NCBI RefSeq assembly: GCF_039536205.1
Contig: NZ_BAAAYL010000001.1
Span: 3,410,001 to 3,474,000 of the forward strand
DNA length: 64,000 bases
Reading direction: 5' to 3'
Source of the DNA: Streptomyces sannanensis
GTDB taxonomy: Bacteria; Actinomycetota; Actinomycetes; Streptomycetales; Streptomycetaceae
The notes beneath the pieces were generated by a model. The model saw nothing but the letters and a program-made list of their open reading frames with translations, was not told the DNA's origin and made no database searches. The position numbers and the translations under genes were made by a program. The stretch's first letter is position 1. Each line of letters starts with the position of its first letter. Shown piece after piece: positions 38,794-47,605 of this stretch.

Positions 38794-39825
38794 ATGGCGC
38801 TCACCCTCTACGTCGACACCGCGCGCTGGCGGGCCCACCAGACGTCCATGCTCGAGCAGTTCCCGGGCGTCGTCCCGGTCTGCAAGGGCAACGGCTACGG
38901 CTTCGGCCACGAGCGGCTCGCGGAAGAGGTGTCCCGCTTCGGTACGGACATGCTCGCCGTCGGTACGACCTACGAGGCGGCCAGGATCAAGGACTGGTTC
39001 AGCGGTGACCTGCTGGTCCTCACCCCGTTCCGGCGGGGTGAGGAGCCGGTGCCGCTGCCGGACCGGGTGGTCCGCTCGGTTTCCTCGGTCGACGGTGTGC
39101 ACGCTCTGGTGGGCGCGCGCGTGGTCGTCGAGTGCATGAGCTCGATGAAGCGTCACGGTGTGCAGCCGGAGGAGCTGGGCCAGGTGGCCTCGGCGATCGA
39201 GAACGTGCGCCTGGAGGGCTTCGCCCTGCACCTGCCGCTGGACCGTACGGACGGGTCCGATGCGGTGGAGGAGGTCATCGGCTGGATGGACCGTCTGCGG
39301 GCGGCCCGGCTGCCGCTGCACACCCTGTTTGTGAGCCATCTGCGGGCCGAGGAGCTGGCGCGGCTGCAGCAGCAGTTCCCGCAGACACGTTTCCGGGCCC
39401 GTATCGGCACCCGTCTGTGGCTGGGCGACCACGAGGCCACGGAGTACCGGGGCTCGGTCCTGGACGTCACGCGCGTCGCCAAGGGTGACCGCTTCGGCTA
39501 CCGCCAGCAGAAGGCGGCCTCGGACGGCTGGCTGGTGGTCGTCGCGGGCGGCACGTCCCACGGTGTGGGGCTGGAGGCGCCGAAGGCGCTCCACGGTGTG
39601 ATGCCGCGTGCCAAGGGTGTCGCCCGGGCGGGCCTGGCCACGGTCAACCGGAATCTCTCGCCGTTCGTGTGGGCGGGCAAGCAGCGCTGGTTCGCGGAGC
39701 CGCCGCACATGCAGGTGTCGATCCTGTTCGTGCCGGCGGATTCCCCCCAGCCGCAGGTCGGCGACGAGCTGGTGGCCCATCTGCGGCACACGACGACGAC
39801 GTTCGACCGCCTCGTCGACCGCTGA
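38794..39825 (+). CDS. Alanine-racemase-like PLP-barrel protein
   Basis: A 343-residue protein. The PLP-lysine motif 'VVPVCKGNGYGFG' puts Lys31 where alanine racemase has AxxKANAYG, and the barrel continues through 'ALHLPLDRTDGSDAVEEVIGWM' and 'RIGTRLWLGDHEATEYRGSVL'. The C-terminal part resembles the start of the Alr beta domain but is short, and the usual second catalytic Tyr is not evident. It could be an amino-acid racemase/decarboxylase-like enzyme or a regulator. It lies 67 bp after femX on the same strand, which suggests a peptidoglycan role. Confidence 0.82.
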   Translation: MALTLYVDTARWRAHQTSMLEQFPGVVPVCKGNGYGFGHERLAEEVSRFGTDMLAVGTTYEAARIKDWFSGDLLVLTPFRRGEEPVPLPDRVVRSVSSVDGVHALVGARVVVECMSSMKRHGVQPEELGQVASAIENVRLEGFALHLPLDRTDGSDAVEEVIGWMDRLRAARLPLHTLFVSHLRAEELARLQQQFPQTRFRARIGTRLWLGDHEATEYRGSVLDVTRVAKGDRFGYRQQKAASDGWLVVVAGGTSHGVGLEAPKALHGVMPRAKGVARAGLATVNRNLSPFVWAGKQRWFAEPPHMQVSILFVPADSPQPQVGDELVAHLRHTTTTFDRLVDR

Positions 39826-39838
39826 GCGTCGAGCAGCC

Positions 39839-41335
39839 CTATTCGCGGGCCGCGCCCCACTCCACCTGCGGCCCCTCGGGCCGATGGGCCGCATGCCACG
39901 GCGGATGGGCGGCCTGCCCGAGTACGAACACGTCCGGCGCCCCGTCCAGCACTCCGCCGGACGGGTCGTCCGATCCGTCCAGCCGTACGGGGTCCCGCTC
40001 CGGCGTGAGGATGTCCCGTACGACGACGGCGCACAGATAGAGCGTCGCGGCCAGATGCACGACGATGGCGGTCTGATAGCCCTCGGGCGGCAGGCCCTGG
40101 TGCTTGTCGCCGCCCATCGTGTACGCGAGGTGCATCCAGATCCCCAGGAAGTACATGACCTCGCCGGCCTGCCAGATGAGGAAGTCCCGCCAGCGGGGCC
40201 TGGCCAGCGCGGCGAGCGGGATCAGCCACAGCACGTACTGCGGTGAGTAGACCTTGTTGGTGACGATGAACGCGGCGACCACGAGGAACGCCAGCTGGGC
40301 GAAGCGCGGCCGGCGGGGTGCGGTGAGGGTGAGCGCGGCGATGCCGGCGCACAGCACGAGCATCAGCAAGGCGGCGAGCATGTTGACGGTGCCGGTTTCC
40401 AGGGACTTGCCCGAGCGCTGCGTGATGATCACCCAGAAGGAGCCGAAGTCGATCTGGCGCTCCTGGCTGAAGGTGTAGAACTTCTTCCACCCCTGAGGGG
40501 CGAGCAGCATCACGGGCAGGTTCACGGCCAGCCAGGCGCCCGCGGCGCCGAAAACCGCCGCGCCGTACTCGCGCCATCGGCCGGCCCGCCAGCACAGCAG
40601 CAGGAGCGGTCCCAGCAGCAGCACGGGATAGAGCTTGGCGGCCGTCGCCAGACCGATCAGGACGCCGAAGGCCAGCGGGCGGCTGCGGGACCACATCAGC
40701 ATCGCGGCGGCCGTCAGCGCGACGGCGAAGAGGTCCCAGTTGATGGTGGCGGTGAGCGCGAACGCGGGCGCCAGGGCGACGAGCAGGGCATCCCAGGGGC
40801 GGTGGCGGTGCGTACGGGCCACGCAGACCGCGATGACAGCCGTACAGACCAGCAGCATGCCCGCGTTGGCCATCCAGTAGAACTGCTCACGGTGCTGCAC
40901 CGAGCCCTCGACGGGCAGCGTGAGCCAGGCGGCCACCTGCATGAACAGGCCCGTGAGGACGGGGTACTCGAGGTACTCCATGTCGCCGCTCAACCGGTCG
41001 AAGTACGGCACGAGACCGTCGGCGAAGCCGCGTCCGAGGTACAGATGCGGAATGTCGGAGTAGCAGGCGTGGGTGTACTGGGAATTCACCCCGCGGAACC
41101 AGGCCCAGTCGTAGCAGGGGATCTTCTGCACCATGCCCAGCGCGAACATGCCGATCGCGACCAGGGCCACCACCTGCACCGGGGTGAGGAGGCTGTGTCC
41201 GGCCCCGGCCCAGCGGCCGATCGGGCCGCCGATCAGCTCACTGCCGGCCGCGGCGACCTCGTCCTGCCGGGTCGGCCGCACGACGGGCGGATCGTGGCGC
41301 ACGCGCGGGCTCATGTCGCTGGTCATGCCGCACAT
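39839..41335 (-). CDS. Membrane glycosyltransferase of GT87/DUF2029 type
   Basis: About 495 residues (a second ATG at 41326 is three codons in). Roughly 11-12 membrane helices are visible. After the first helix comes a conserved extracytoplasmic loop, 'WFRGVNSQYTHACYSDIPHLYLGRGFADGLVPYFDRL', with 'MEYLEYPVLTGLFM', as in polyprenyl-phosphate-mannose-dependent transferases of actinobacteria. Likely transfers a hexose from a lipid-linked donor outside the membrane; acceptor unknown. Its stop is 13 bp from that of the convergent racemase-like gene. Confidence 0.82.
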   Translation of the reverse strand: MCGMTSDMSPRVRHDPPVVRPTRQDEVAAAGSELIGGPIGRWAGAGHSLLTPVQVVALVAIGMFALGMVQKIPCYDWAWFRGVNSQYTHACYSDIPHLYLGRGFADGLVPYFDRLSGDMEYLEYPVLTGLFMQVAAWLTLPVEGSVQHREQFYWMANAGMLLVCTAVIAVCVARTHRHRPWDALLVALAPAFALTATINWDLFAVALTAAAMLMWSRSRPLAFGVLIGLATAAKLYPVLLLGPLLLLCWRAGRWREYGAAVFGAAGAWLAVNLPVMLLAPQGWKKFYTFSQERQIDFGSFWVIITQRSGKSLETGTVNMLAALLMLVLCAGIAALTLTAPRRPRFAQLAFLVVAAFIVTNKVYSPQYVLWLIPLAALARPRWRDFLIWQAGEVMYFLGIWMHLAYTMGGDKHQGLPPEGYQTAIVVHLAATLYLCAVVVRDILTPERDPVRLDGSDDPSGGVLDGAPDVFVLGQAAHPPWHAAHRPEGPQVEWGAARE

Positions 41336-41360
41336 CTTGCCGTAGCACCACCATGGCGAA

Positions 41361-41397
41361 AGGCCGCCGCACCCGGTCGTTCCGGGTACGGCGGCCT
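41361..41397 (-). terminator. Terminator after the PBP gene
   Basis: AGGCCGCCGCACCCGG - TCGTT - CCGGGTACGGCGGCCT is a 16-bp stem with one mismatch and a 5-nt loop, 47 bp downstream of the PBP stop codon. Confidence 0.82.
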
Positions 41398-41443
41398 CAC
41401 CATGGCCGTGCTCGGGTGGCGCTACGCCGGCCCAGCCGTTCGG

Positions 41444-43990
41444 TCAGCCGAACAGGCCTCCGGGGCCGTTGCCGGGCTTCTTGTCCTCCGAAGCCGTGGG
41501 ACTCGGAGTGACCCCGCCGATCGTGCCACCGTTGTCCGGGCCACCGTTGTCCTGGCCACCGTCCGTGGTGGTGCCACCGTCCATGCCGCCCGTGGTGGGG
41601 TCGCAGGGGAAGTCGCGGGGCTTGCAGCGCTTGCCCTGATTCGGCTTCTCCGACGCGGACTGCGTGGGTGACGGCTCCTTCGACGGCTCCTTCGACGGCT
41701 CCTTCGACGGCTCCTTGCTCGCCGCAGGAGTCGGCGTCGGAGAACCCGCCGCGTCGGCCTTCACACCGATGTCGGCGGCCTCGGGGAAGCTCATGGTGTC
41801 CTCGCCCTTGAGGGCCTCGCGCATGTAGTCGGTCCACACCTCGGCCGGAATGTCACCACCGTGGATGGACTCGATACCGCCGGTCCCGTTCATGGACAGC
41901 AGTTCCTTCTTCTCGGCCCCCGGGTCCGTACGGAACAGCGTCACCGAGGTCGAGAGCTGCGGAGTGTAGCCGACGAACCAGGCCGACTTGTTCTCGTCGG
42001 TGGTACCGGTCTTGCCGGCCGCCGGACGGCCCAGCGCCTTGGCCTTCGTACCGGTGCCGTTCTGGACGACGTTCTCCAGGACCTTGGTGATGTTGTCCGC
42101 GATGTCGCTGTCCAGGGCCCGCTTCTCCTCGGGCTGCTCGAAGCCCTCCTGCTTCTCACCCTTGTAGAGCACCTTGGTCACCGAGTACGGCTCCCGGTGG
42201 ACTCCGGAGGAGGCGAACGTGGCGTACGAGTCGGCCATGCGGATGGCACTCGGGGTGGAGGTACCGAGCGAGAAGGAAACGTTGTTGAGGTTCCCTTGGT
42301 CAAAGCTGCTTTCGAGGATGCCCGTCGACTCGGCGACCTCGCGCACCTTGTTGAGACCCACGTCGATGCCGAGCTGGGCGAACGGCGTGTTGATGGACTT
42401 CTCCATCGCCTCGTTGAGCGTCACGTACCCGTAGGGGGTCTTGCTCTCGTTCTTCTGCCGGAACGGCTGACCCTTGTCATTCAGCAGGGGCTGGCCGTTG
42501 CGGTCCTTGATGACGAGGAGGTCGTTGCCGTTGTACTTGCTGTTGATGGAGATGCCCTCACCGTTGCTGTTCTGCGTGCCGTACTTCATGGCGGCCGCGA
42601 GCACGTAGGGCTTCCAGGTCGAGCCGACGGGGACACCCGAGGTGTCGGCGTTGTTGGTGAAATGCTTCTTGTCCCAGCCCTCGCCGCCGTAGATCGCGAC
42701 GATCTGCCCGGTCTTCACATCGACCGAGGCGCCGCCGAACTGGACGAACTTGTCGGTCCCGGGACGCGCTTTCTCGTCCAGGAACTCCTTGCGGGTCTTG
42801 TCGACCGCCGCAGCGAGCGCGTCGACCTTCTTCTTGTTGAAGGTCGTGTAGATCTTGTAGCCGCCGCGCGCCAGGTCGTCCACCGTGATGTCCGTCTGCT
42901 TCATCACGTACTTCTTGGCGGTCTCGACGAGGTAGCCCTTCTGGCCGTCCAGCGATGTGGCGAGCTCGGATTCCTTGATCTTGGGGAAGGTCTGGTACTT
43001 GGCCCGCTCCGCCTTGTCCATCCGGCCGACCTCGACCTCACGGTCGAGAATCCACTTCCAGCGTTCCTTGGCACGGGCGAGGTTCTTGTCGGCCTCGGCG
43101 CCCGCACCGATGCCGCCGTCCGGGTTGTAGAAGTTGGGGCCCTTGAGCAGGGCCGCCAGGAAGGCACTCTCGGAGGGGTCGAGATCCTTGCTGTTCTTGC
43201 CGAAGTACGCCTGGGAGGCCGCCTGGATCCCGTACGCGTCGCGCCCGAAGAACGCGGTGTTCAGATAACCCTCCAGGACTTCGTCCTTCTCGACGGTCGC
43301 ACCGACCTTGATCGAGATGAACAGCTCTTTGACCTTGCGGCTCATCGTCCGGCTCTGGTCCAGATACGTGTTCTTCACGTACTGCTGGGTGATGGTCGAG
43401 CCACCCTGCACATCGCCACCTGTGGCCATGTTGAAGACGGCCCGGGCGATACCCATGGGGTCGACACCGCTGTCCTCGTAGAACGAGGCGTTCTCCGCGG
43501 CGATCACCGCGTCCCGCGTGTGCGGCGGAATGTTGACGATGTCGACGATCTGACGGTTGCGCTCACCGCCGGTCGCGGCCATCTGCGTACCGTCGTCCCA
43601 GTAGAAGACGTTGTTCTCCGCCTCGGCCGTCTTCTTCGGGTCGGGCACACCGACCATGGCGAGCGCCACGCCGGCTCCGGCCATTCCCACCGCGAAGAAG
43701 CCGAGGAAGGTGCCGGCCACCAGCTTCCAGGACGGCACGAACCGCTGCAGACCGTCCTTGTCGGAGCGCGGGTAGTTGATGAACCGCTTGTCGGGCGCCT
43801 GTCTGCCACGGCCTCTGCCGCGCTGGGCGGCGCGGCGGGCCTCGGCCCGGCCTCCGTACGAACCGGAAGGCGACTCGGAGCCGGCGTCCCGCGTGGGGGC
43901 CGCCCGGCGGCCCGACTGCTGGGCGGCGCGGCGGGCCGCGGCTCGTCCGCCGCCTTGCGGCTGCGGCGGTTTGCGACGGTGATCGCTCAT
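41444..43990 (-). CDS. Bifunctional class A penicillin-binding protein
   Basis: An 848-residue membrane-anchored enzyme that polymerises lipid II and cross-links peptidoglycan. A basic, Arg/Gly-rich cytosolic tail of about 85 residues precedes one helix ('LVAGTFLGFFAVGMAGAGVALAMVG'). The GT51 domain has 'AAENASFYEDSGVDPMGIARA' and 'GGSTITQQYVKNTYL'; the transpeptidase domain has SxxK 'GSTWKPYVLAAAMK', SxN 'MEKSINTPFAQLG' and KTG 'AAGKTGTTDENKSAWFVGYTPQL'. The C-tail has five tandem Lys-Glu-Pro-Ser repeats and a Gly/Thr-rich end. ATG at 43990 follows GAGGAG. Confidence 0.95.
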   Translation of the reverse strand: MSDHRRKPPQPQGGGRAAARRAAQQSGRRAAPTRDAGSESPSGSYGGRAEARRAAQRGRGRGRQAPDKRFINYPRSDKDGLQRFVPSWKLVAGTFLGFFAVGMAGAGVALAMVGVPDPKKTAEAENNVFYWDDGTQMAATGGERNRQIVDIVNIPPHTRDAVIAAENASFYEDSGVDPMGIARAVFNMATGGDVQGGSTITQQYVKNTYLDQSRTMSRKVKELFISIKVGATVEKDEVLEGYLNTAFFGRDAYGIQAASQAYFGKNSKDLDPSESAFLAALLKGPNFYNPDGGIGAGAEADKNLARAKERWKWILDREVEVGRMDKAERAKYQTFPKIKESELATSLDGQKGYLVETAKKYVMKQTDITVDDLARGGYKIYTTFNKKKVDALAAAVDKTRKEFLDEKARPGTDKFVQFGGASVDVKTGQIVAIYGGEGWDKKHFTNNADTSGVPVGSTWKPYVLAAAMKYGTQNSNGEGISINSKYNGNDLLVIKDRNGQPLLNDKGQPFRQKNESKTPYGYVTLNEAMEKSINTPFAQLGIDVGLNKVREVAESTGILESSFDQGNLNNVSFSLGTSTPSAIRMADSYATFASSGVHREPYSVTKVLYKGEKQEGFEQPEEKRALDSDIADNITKVLENVVQNGTGTKAKALGRPAAGKTGTTDENKSAWFVGYTPQLSTSVTLFRTDPGAEKKELLSMNGTGGIESIHGGDIPAEVWTDYMREALKGEDTMSFPEAADIGVKADAAGSPTPTPAASKEPSKEPSKEPSKEPSPTQSASEKPNQGKRCKPRDFPCDPTTGGMDGGTTTDGGQDNGGPDNGGTIGGVTPSPTASEDKKPGNGPGGLFG

Positions 43991-44281
43991 CGAACGACTA
44001 CTCCTCGGGCAGGCGTGTGCGCCTGGAAGCGGCAGTTGAGTTCCCCCCGATATACGGACCGGCCCCGTCGGGGCTTGATCCGTGATGCATCCAGGACGAC
44101 GACGCTCCCTGGCGTCACGTGGTTCCCGGTGGTCTGCATGGCGCACAGCCTACGCACGGCCAAAACCGCCCCAGTGCCGAAGTTCACCTCAAATCAGGCA
44201 TGTTGTGTCCGGCGAATTGACGATGTGACGCCGCTCACCATGACCCGACTTGTCGCGACGGGATCACCGTTCTATCGTCAG

Positions 44282-44302
44282 GATGTATCGAGTCGATACA
44301 TC
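44282..44302. promoter_or_regulatory. PadR-type operator upstream of padR-ino1
   Basis: GATGTATCGA - G - TCGATACATC is a perfect 10-bp inverted repeat around one central base, 40 bp before the PadR start. The ATGTAT...ATACAT core matches PadR operators. It lies in the 43991-44342 divergent gap, which otherwise has no feature beyond the PBP and padR promoter regions. Autoregulation of padR and thereby ino1 is likely. Confidence 0.8.
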
Positions 44303-44342
44303 AGAGCGGCATAAGGGTCCACGGCAGGAGAGGAGGCGATGG

Positions 44343-45056
44343 GTGAGCAGACGCTCCGGCATCCTCGAGTTCGCCGTACTCGGCCTGCTCCGCGAAGCCC
44401 CGATGCACGGGTACGAGCTGCGGAAACGGCTCAATACCTCGCTGGGAATCTTCCGCGCCTTCAGCTACGGGACCCTCTATCCCTGCCTCAAGACGCTGGT
44501 CGCGAACGGCTGGTTGATCGAGGAACCGGGCAGCGCACCGGAGGACGCTCCCCCAGCCTCCGGCCGGGTGGTGCCCCCAGCGGCCTCACTCGCGGGACGC
44601 CGCGCCAAGATCGTCTACCGGCTGACGGCGGAAGGTAAGGAGCACTTCGAGGAGCTGCTCTCCCAGACCGGCCCCGACGCCTGGGAGGACGAGCACTTCG
44701 CGGCCCGCTTCGCCTTCTTCGGCCAGACCGAGCGTGAGGTGCGGATGCGGGTACTGGAGGGCCGCCGCAGCAGACTGGAGGAGCGCCTGGAGAAGATGCG
44801 CGCTTCCCTGGCCCGCACCCGCGAGCGGCTCGACGACTACACGCTTGAGCTCCAGCGGCACGGCATGGAGTCCGTGGAGCGCGAGGTGCGCTGGCTGAAC
44901 GAGCTCATCGAGAGCGAGCGTGCGGGCCGGGAGCACCGAGGATCCGGTGGCGAGACCGGCTCCGTCCAGCAGAACCACATACAAGGAGAGCCGGGCGGCC
45001 TGCCCCGGAACCGGGACAGCACCCGGCCGGATCCGTCCGACGACACCGCCAAATGA
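44343..45056 (+). CDS. PadR-family transcriptional regulator
   Basis: A 237-residue regulator. The winged helix domain is 'SGILEFAVLGLLREAPMHGYELRKRLNTSLGIFRAFSYGTLYPCLKTLVANGWLIEE', interrupted by a Pro/Ala-rich insert of about 25 residues before the wing strand 'AKIVYRLTAEGKEHFEELL'. A coiled-coil C-terminal region follows (PadR subfamily 2). The GTG at 44343 has AGGAGG 6 nt upstream. It precedes ino1 by 48 bp on the same strand. Its operator lies just upstream. Confidence 0.92.
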   Translation: MSRRSGILEFAVLGLLREAPMHGYELRKRLNTSLGIFRAFSYGTLYPCLKTLVANGWLIEEPGSAPEDAPPASGRVVPPAASLAGRRAKIVYRLTAEGKEHFEELLSQTGPDAWEDEHFAARFAFFGQTEREVRMRVLEGRRSRLEERLEKMRASLARTRERLDDYTLELQRHGMESVEREVRWLNELIESERAGREHRGSGGETGSVQQNHIQGEPGGLPRNRDSTRPDPSDDTAK

Positions 45057-45104
45057 GGCCCTGCGTCCGCAGGACCTCGCAGAGAAAAACAGGGAGCAAC
45101 CGGA

Positions 45105-46187
45105 ATGGGTTCGGTTCGCGTAGCCATCGTCGGCGTCGGCAATTGCGCCGCGTCGCTGGTGCAGGGCGTCGAGTACTACAAGGACGCCGACCCGGCCGGC
45201 AAGGTGCCGGGTCTGATGCACGTGCAGTTCGGCGACTACCACGTGCGTGACGTCGAGTTCGTGGCCGCCTTCGATGTGGACGCGAAGAAGGTCGGCCTCG
45301 ATCTCGCGGACGCCATCGGCGCCAGCGAGAACAACACCATCAAGATCTGCGACGTGCCGGCCACCGGTGTGAAGGTCCAGCGCGGCCACACGCTCGACGG
45401 TCTCGGCAAGTACTACCGCGCCACGATCGAGGAGTCCCCCGAGGCGCCGGTCGACGTCGTCCAGATCCTCAAGGACAAGCAGGTCGACGTTCTCGTCTGC
45501 TACCTGCCCGTGGGCTCCGAGGACGCTGCGAAGTTCTACGCCCAGTGCGCCATCGACGCCAAGGTCGCTTTCGTCAACGCCCTCCCGGTCTTCATCGCCG
45601 GCACCAAGGAGTGGGCGGACAAGTTCACCGAGGCCGGTGTCCCGATCGTCGGTGACGACATCAAGTCCCAGGTCGGCGCCACCATCACGCACCGCGTCAT
45701 GGCGAAGCTCTTCGAGGACCGGGGCGTCATCCTGGACCGCACGATGCAGCTGAACGTCGGCGGCAACATGGACTTCAAGAACATGCTCGAGCGCGAGCGC
45801 CTGGAGTCCAAGAAGATCTCCAAGACGCAGGCCGTCACCTCGCAGATCCCCGACCGGGACCTCGGCGAGAAGAACGTCCACATCGGCCCGTCCGACTACG
45901 TCGCCTGGCTGGACGACCGCAAGTGGGCCTACGTCCGCCTCGAGGGCCGCGCCTTCGGTGACGTTCCGCTGAACCTCGAGTACAAGCTCGAGGTCTGGGA
46001 CTCCCCGAACTCCGCGGGCGTGATCATCGACGCGGTGCGCGCCGCGAAGATCGCCAAGGACCGCGGCATCGGCGGCCCGATCCTCTCCGCGTCCTCGTAC
46101 TTCATGAAGTCCCCGCCGGTCCAGTACTTCGACGACGAGGCCCGCGAGAACGTCGAGAAGTTCATCAAGGGCGAGGTCGAGCGCTAA
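45105..46187 (+). CDS. ino1: Inositol-3-phosphate synthase
   Basis: A 360-residue enzyme that isomerises glucose-6-phosphate to inositol-3-phosphate with NAD+, the first step toward mycothiol and phosphatidylinositol. Seen: Rossmann start '[22 protein letters not shown]', '[39 protein letters not shown]', '[20 protein letters not shown]' and '[27 protein letters not shown]', all core motifs of the actinobacterial type. AGGGAGCAAC precedes the ATG. It is probably co-transcribed with the PadR gene and ends at a strong terminator. Confidence 0.96.
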   Translation: MGSVRVAIVGVGNCAASLVQGVEYYKDADPAGKVPGLMHVQFGDYHVRDVEFVAAFDVDAKKVGLDLADAIGASENNTIKICDVPATGVKVQRGHTLDGLGKYYRATIEESPEAPVDVVQILKDKQVDVLVCYLPVGSEDAAKFYAQCAIDAKVAFVNALPVFIAGTKEWADKFTEAGVPIVGDDIKSQVGATITHRVMAKLFEDRGVILDRTMQLNVGGNMDFKNMLERERLESKKISKTQAVTSQIPDRDLGEKNVHIGPSDYVAWLDDRKWAYVRLEGRAFGDVPLNLEYKLEVWDSPNSAGVIIDAVRAAKIAKDRGIGGPILSASSYFMKSPPVQYFDDEARENVEKFIKGEVER

Positions 46188-46206
46188 AGCCCGCTCCTCG
46201 TCGCTG

Positions 46207-46233
46207 GGCCCCCGGGTAATCCACCCGGGGGCC
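46207..46233 (+). terminator. ino1 terminator
   Basis: GGCCCCCGGGT - AATCC - ACCCGGGGGCC is a perfect 11-bp stem with a 5-nt loop, 20 bp after the ino1 stop codon. Confidence 0.9.
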
Positions 46234-46258
46234 TGCGCATTGTGTGAGGCTGAGCCTC

Positions 46259-47527
46259 ATGCCTGTCGTACGTGATCTGCGCGTGCTGCTGCGCTTCCGG
46301 GACTTCCGGCGGCTACTCGTCGTACGTCTGCTGTCCCAGTCCGCGGACGGCGTCTATCAGGTCGGTCTCGCCACGTACGTCGTCTTCTCCCCGGAGAAAG
46401 CGACCTCGCCGGCCGCCATCGCCTCGGCCATGGCCGTGCTGCTGCTGCCGTACTCGCTGGTCGGGCCGTTCGCGGGAGTCCTGCTGGACCGCTGGCGGCG
46501 CCGCCAGGTCTTTCTGTACGGAAACCTGCTCCGGGCCATACTCGCCTCGGGGACGGCGCTGCTGGTCGTCGGCTCCGCTCCCGACTGGCTCTTCTACACC
46601 TCCGCCCTGTTCGTCACCGCGGTCAACCGCTTCATCCTGGCCGGGCTCTCGGCCTCGCTTCCCCGGGTCGTCGACACCGACCGGCTGGTGATGGCCAACT
46701 CGCTCTCCCCGACCGCGGGGACACTGGCCGCCACCGCGGGCGGCGGCCTGGCCTTCGTCGCCCGGCTGCTGGTGGCGGACTCCGACGCGGCCGTGGTGCT
46801 GCTCGGAGCACTGCTCTATCTCGTCGCGGGCCTCGCCTCGCTGCGGATGGCCCCTGGCCTGCTGGGCCCGGAACCCGAGCTGGTGCAGCCCCGGCTGGGG
46901 GCTGCCCTGGCCTCAACGGCCCGCGGCCTCGTCGGCGGCGTACGGCATCTGACGGAGCGGCGCCCGGCAGCTCGTGCGCTGGCCTCGATGACGCTGATGC
47001 GCTTCTGCTTCGGTGCGCTGACCGTCATGGTGCTGATGCTCTGCCGGTATGCGTTCTCGGAACGGGAGTCCGAAGGGCTCGCCCTGCTGGGGCTCGCGCT
47101 CGGCTTCTCGGCAGCCGGATTCTTCACGGCCGCCGTCATCACGCCGTGGGCGGTGGGCCGGCTCGGCCGTTTCGGCTGGATGAGCGGCTGCGCGGGCGCG
47201 GCCGCCGTGCTGGAGCTCGCGCTGGGTCTGCTCTTCGCCCCGGGACCGATGCTGATCGCCGTGTTCGTGCTGGGGCTGGCCACCCAGGGGGCGAAAATCT
47301 CCACGGACACGGTGGTGCAGTCGACGGTGAACGACGCCTTCCGTGGCCGCGTCTTCTCGCTCTACGACGTGCTCTTCAACGTCGCCTTTGTCGGAGCGGC
47401 CGCTGTCGCGGCACTGATGCTGCCACCCGACGGGCGATCGGTGATCCTCGTGGCCACGGTCTCCGTCATCTACGCCGTGGTCGCCGTGACCACGGCCCGT
47501 TGGAGAACCGCACAGGCCAGCCAATAG
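46259..47527 (+). CDS. MFS transporter
   Basis: A 422-residue membrane protein with about 12 helices. Seen: 'FRRLLVVRLLSQSADGVYQVGLATYVVF' at the start and the loop 'FAGVLLDRWRRRQVFLYGNLLRAIL' matching the MFS motif A region (GxLaDrxGrr). Related to drug/macrolide-type exporters; substrate unknown. I choose the ATG at 46259, with GAGG about 9 nt upstream; a GTG at 46244 is possible. It is convergent with pcnA and ends just before two parS sites. Confidence 0.9.
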   Translation: MPVVRDLRVLLRFRDFRRLLVVRLLSQSADGVYQVGLATYVVFSPEKATSPAAIASAMAVLLLPYSLVGPFAGVLLDRWRRRQVFLYGNLLRAILASGTALLVVGSAPDWLFYTSALFVTAVNRFILAGLSASLPRVVDTDRLVMANSLSPTAGTLAATAGGGLAFVARLLVADSDAAVVLLGALLYLVAGLASLRMAPGLLGPEPELVQPRLGAALASTARGLVGGVRHLTERRPAARALASMTLMRFCFGALTVMVLMLCRYAFSERESEGLALLGLALGFSAAGFFTAAVITPWAVGRLGRFGWMSGCAGAAAVLELALGLLFAPGPMLIAVFVLGLATQGAKISTDTVVQSTVNDAFRGRVFSLYDVLFNVAFVGAAAVAALMLPPDGRSVILVATVSVIYAVVAVTTARWRTAQASQ

Positions 47528-47528
47528 A

Positions 47529-47566
47529 GCGTGGGGCGGTGTTTCACGTGAAACACCGCCCCACGC
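47529..47566. terminator. 38-bp perfect palindrome: terminator built around parS
   Basis: The two 19-base halves, GCGTGGGGCGGTGTTTCAC and its exact reverse complement, meet at the centre of parS. The palindrome begins 2 bp after the MFS stop codon. It can act as a terminator for the MFS gene and for pcnA from the other side while its core binds ParB. Confidence 0.75.
47541..47554. other. parS: parS site (ParB-binding), perfect
   Basis: GTTTCACGTGAAAC, exact consensus, at the centre of the 38-bp palindrome. The next parS begins 45 bp away. Confidence 0.92.
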
Positions 47567-47585
47567 CCGCCGGCTCATTCGTCAT

Positions 47586-47599
47586 GTTTCACGTGAAAC
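47586..47599. other. parS: parS site (ParB-binding), perfect
   Basis: GTTTCACGTGAAAC, exact consensus, extended by GTCAT/ATGAC flanks to a 24-bp perfect palindrome (47581-47604), 7 bp from the pcnA stop codon. Confidence 0.92.
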
Positions 47600-47605
47600 A
47601 TGACC

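Noticed and set aside
44095..44125. GCGTCACGTGGTTC as another parS
   Set aside because: Only the central CACGTG and a few flanking bases match; too degenerate.
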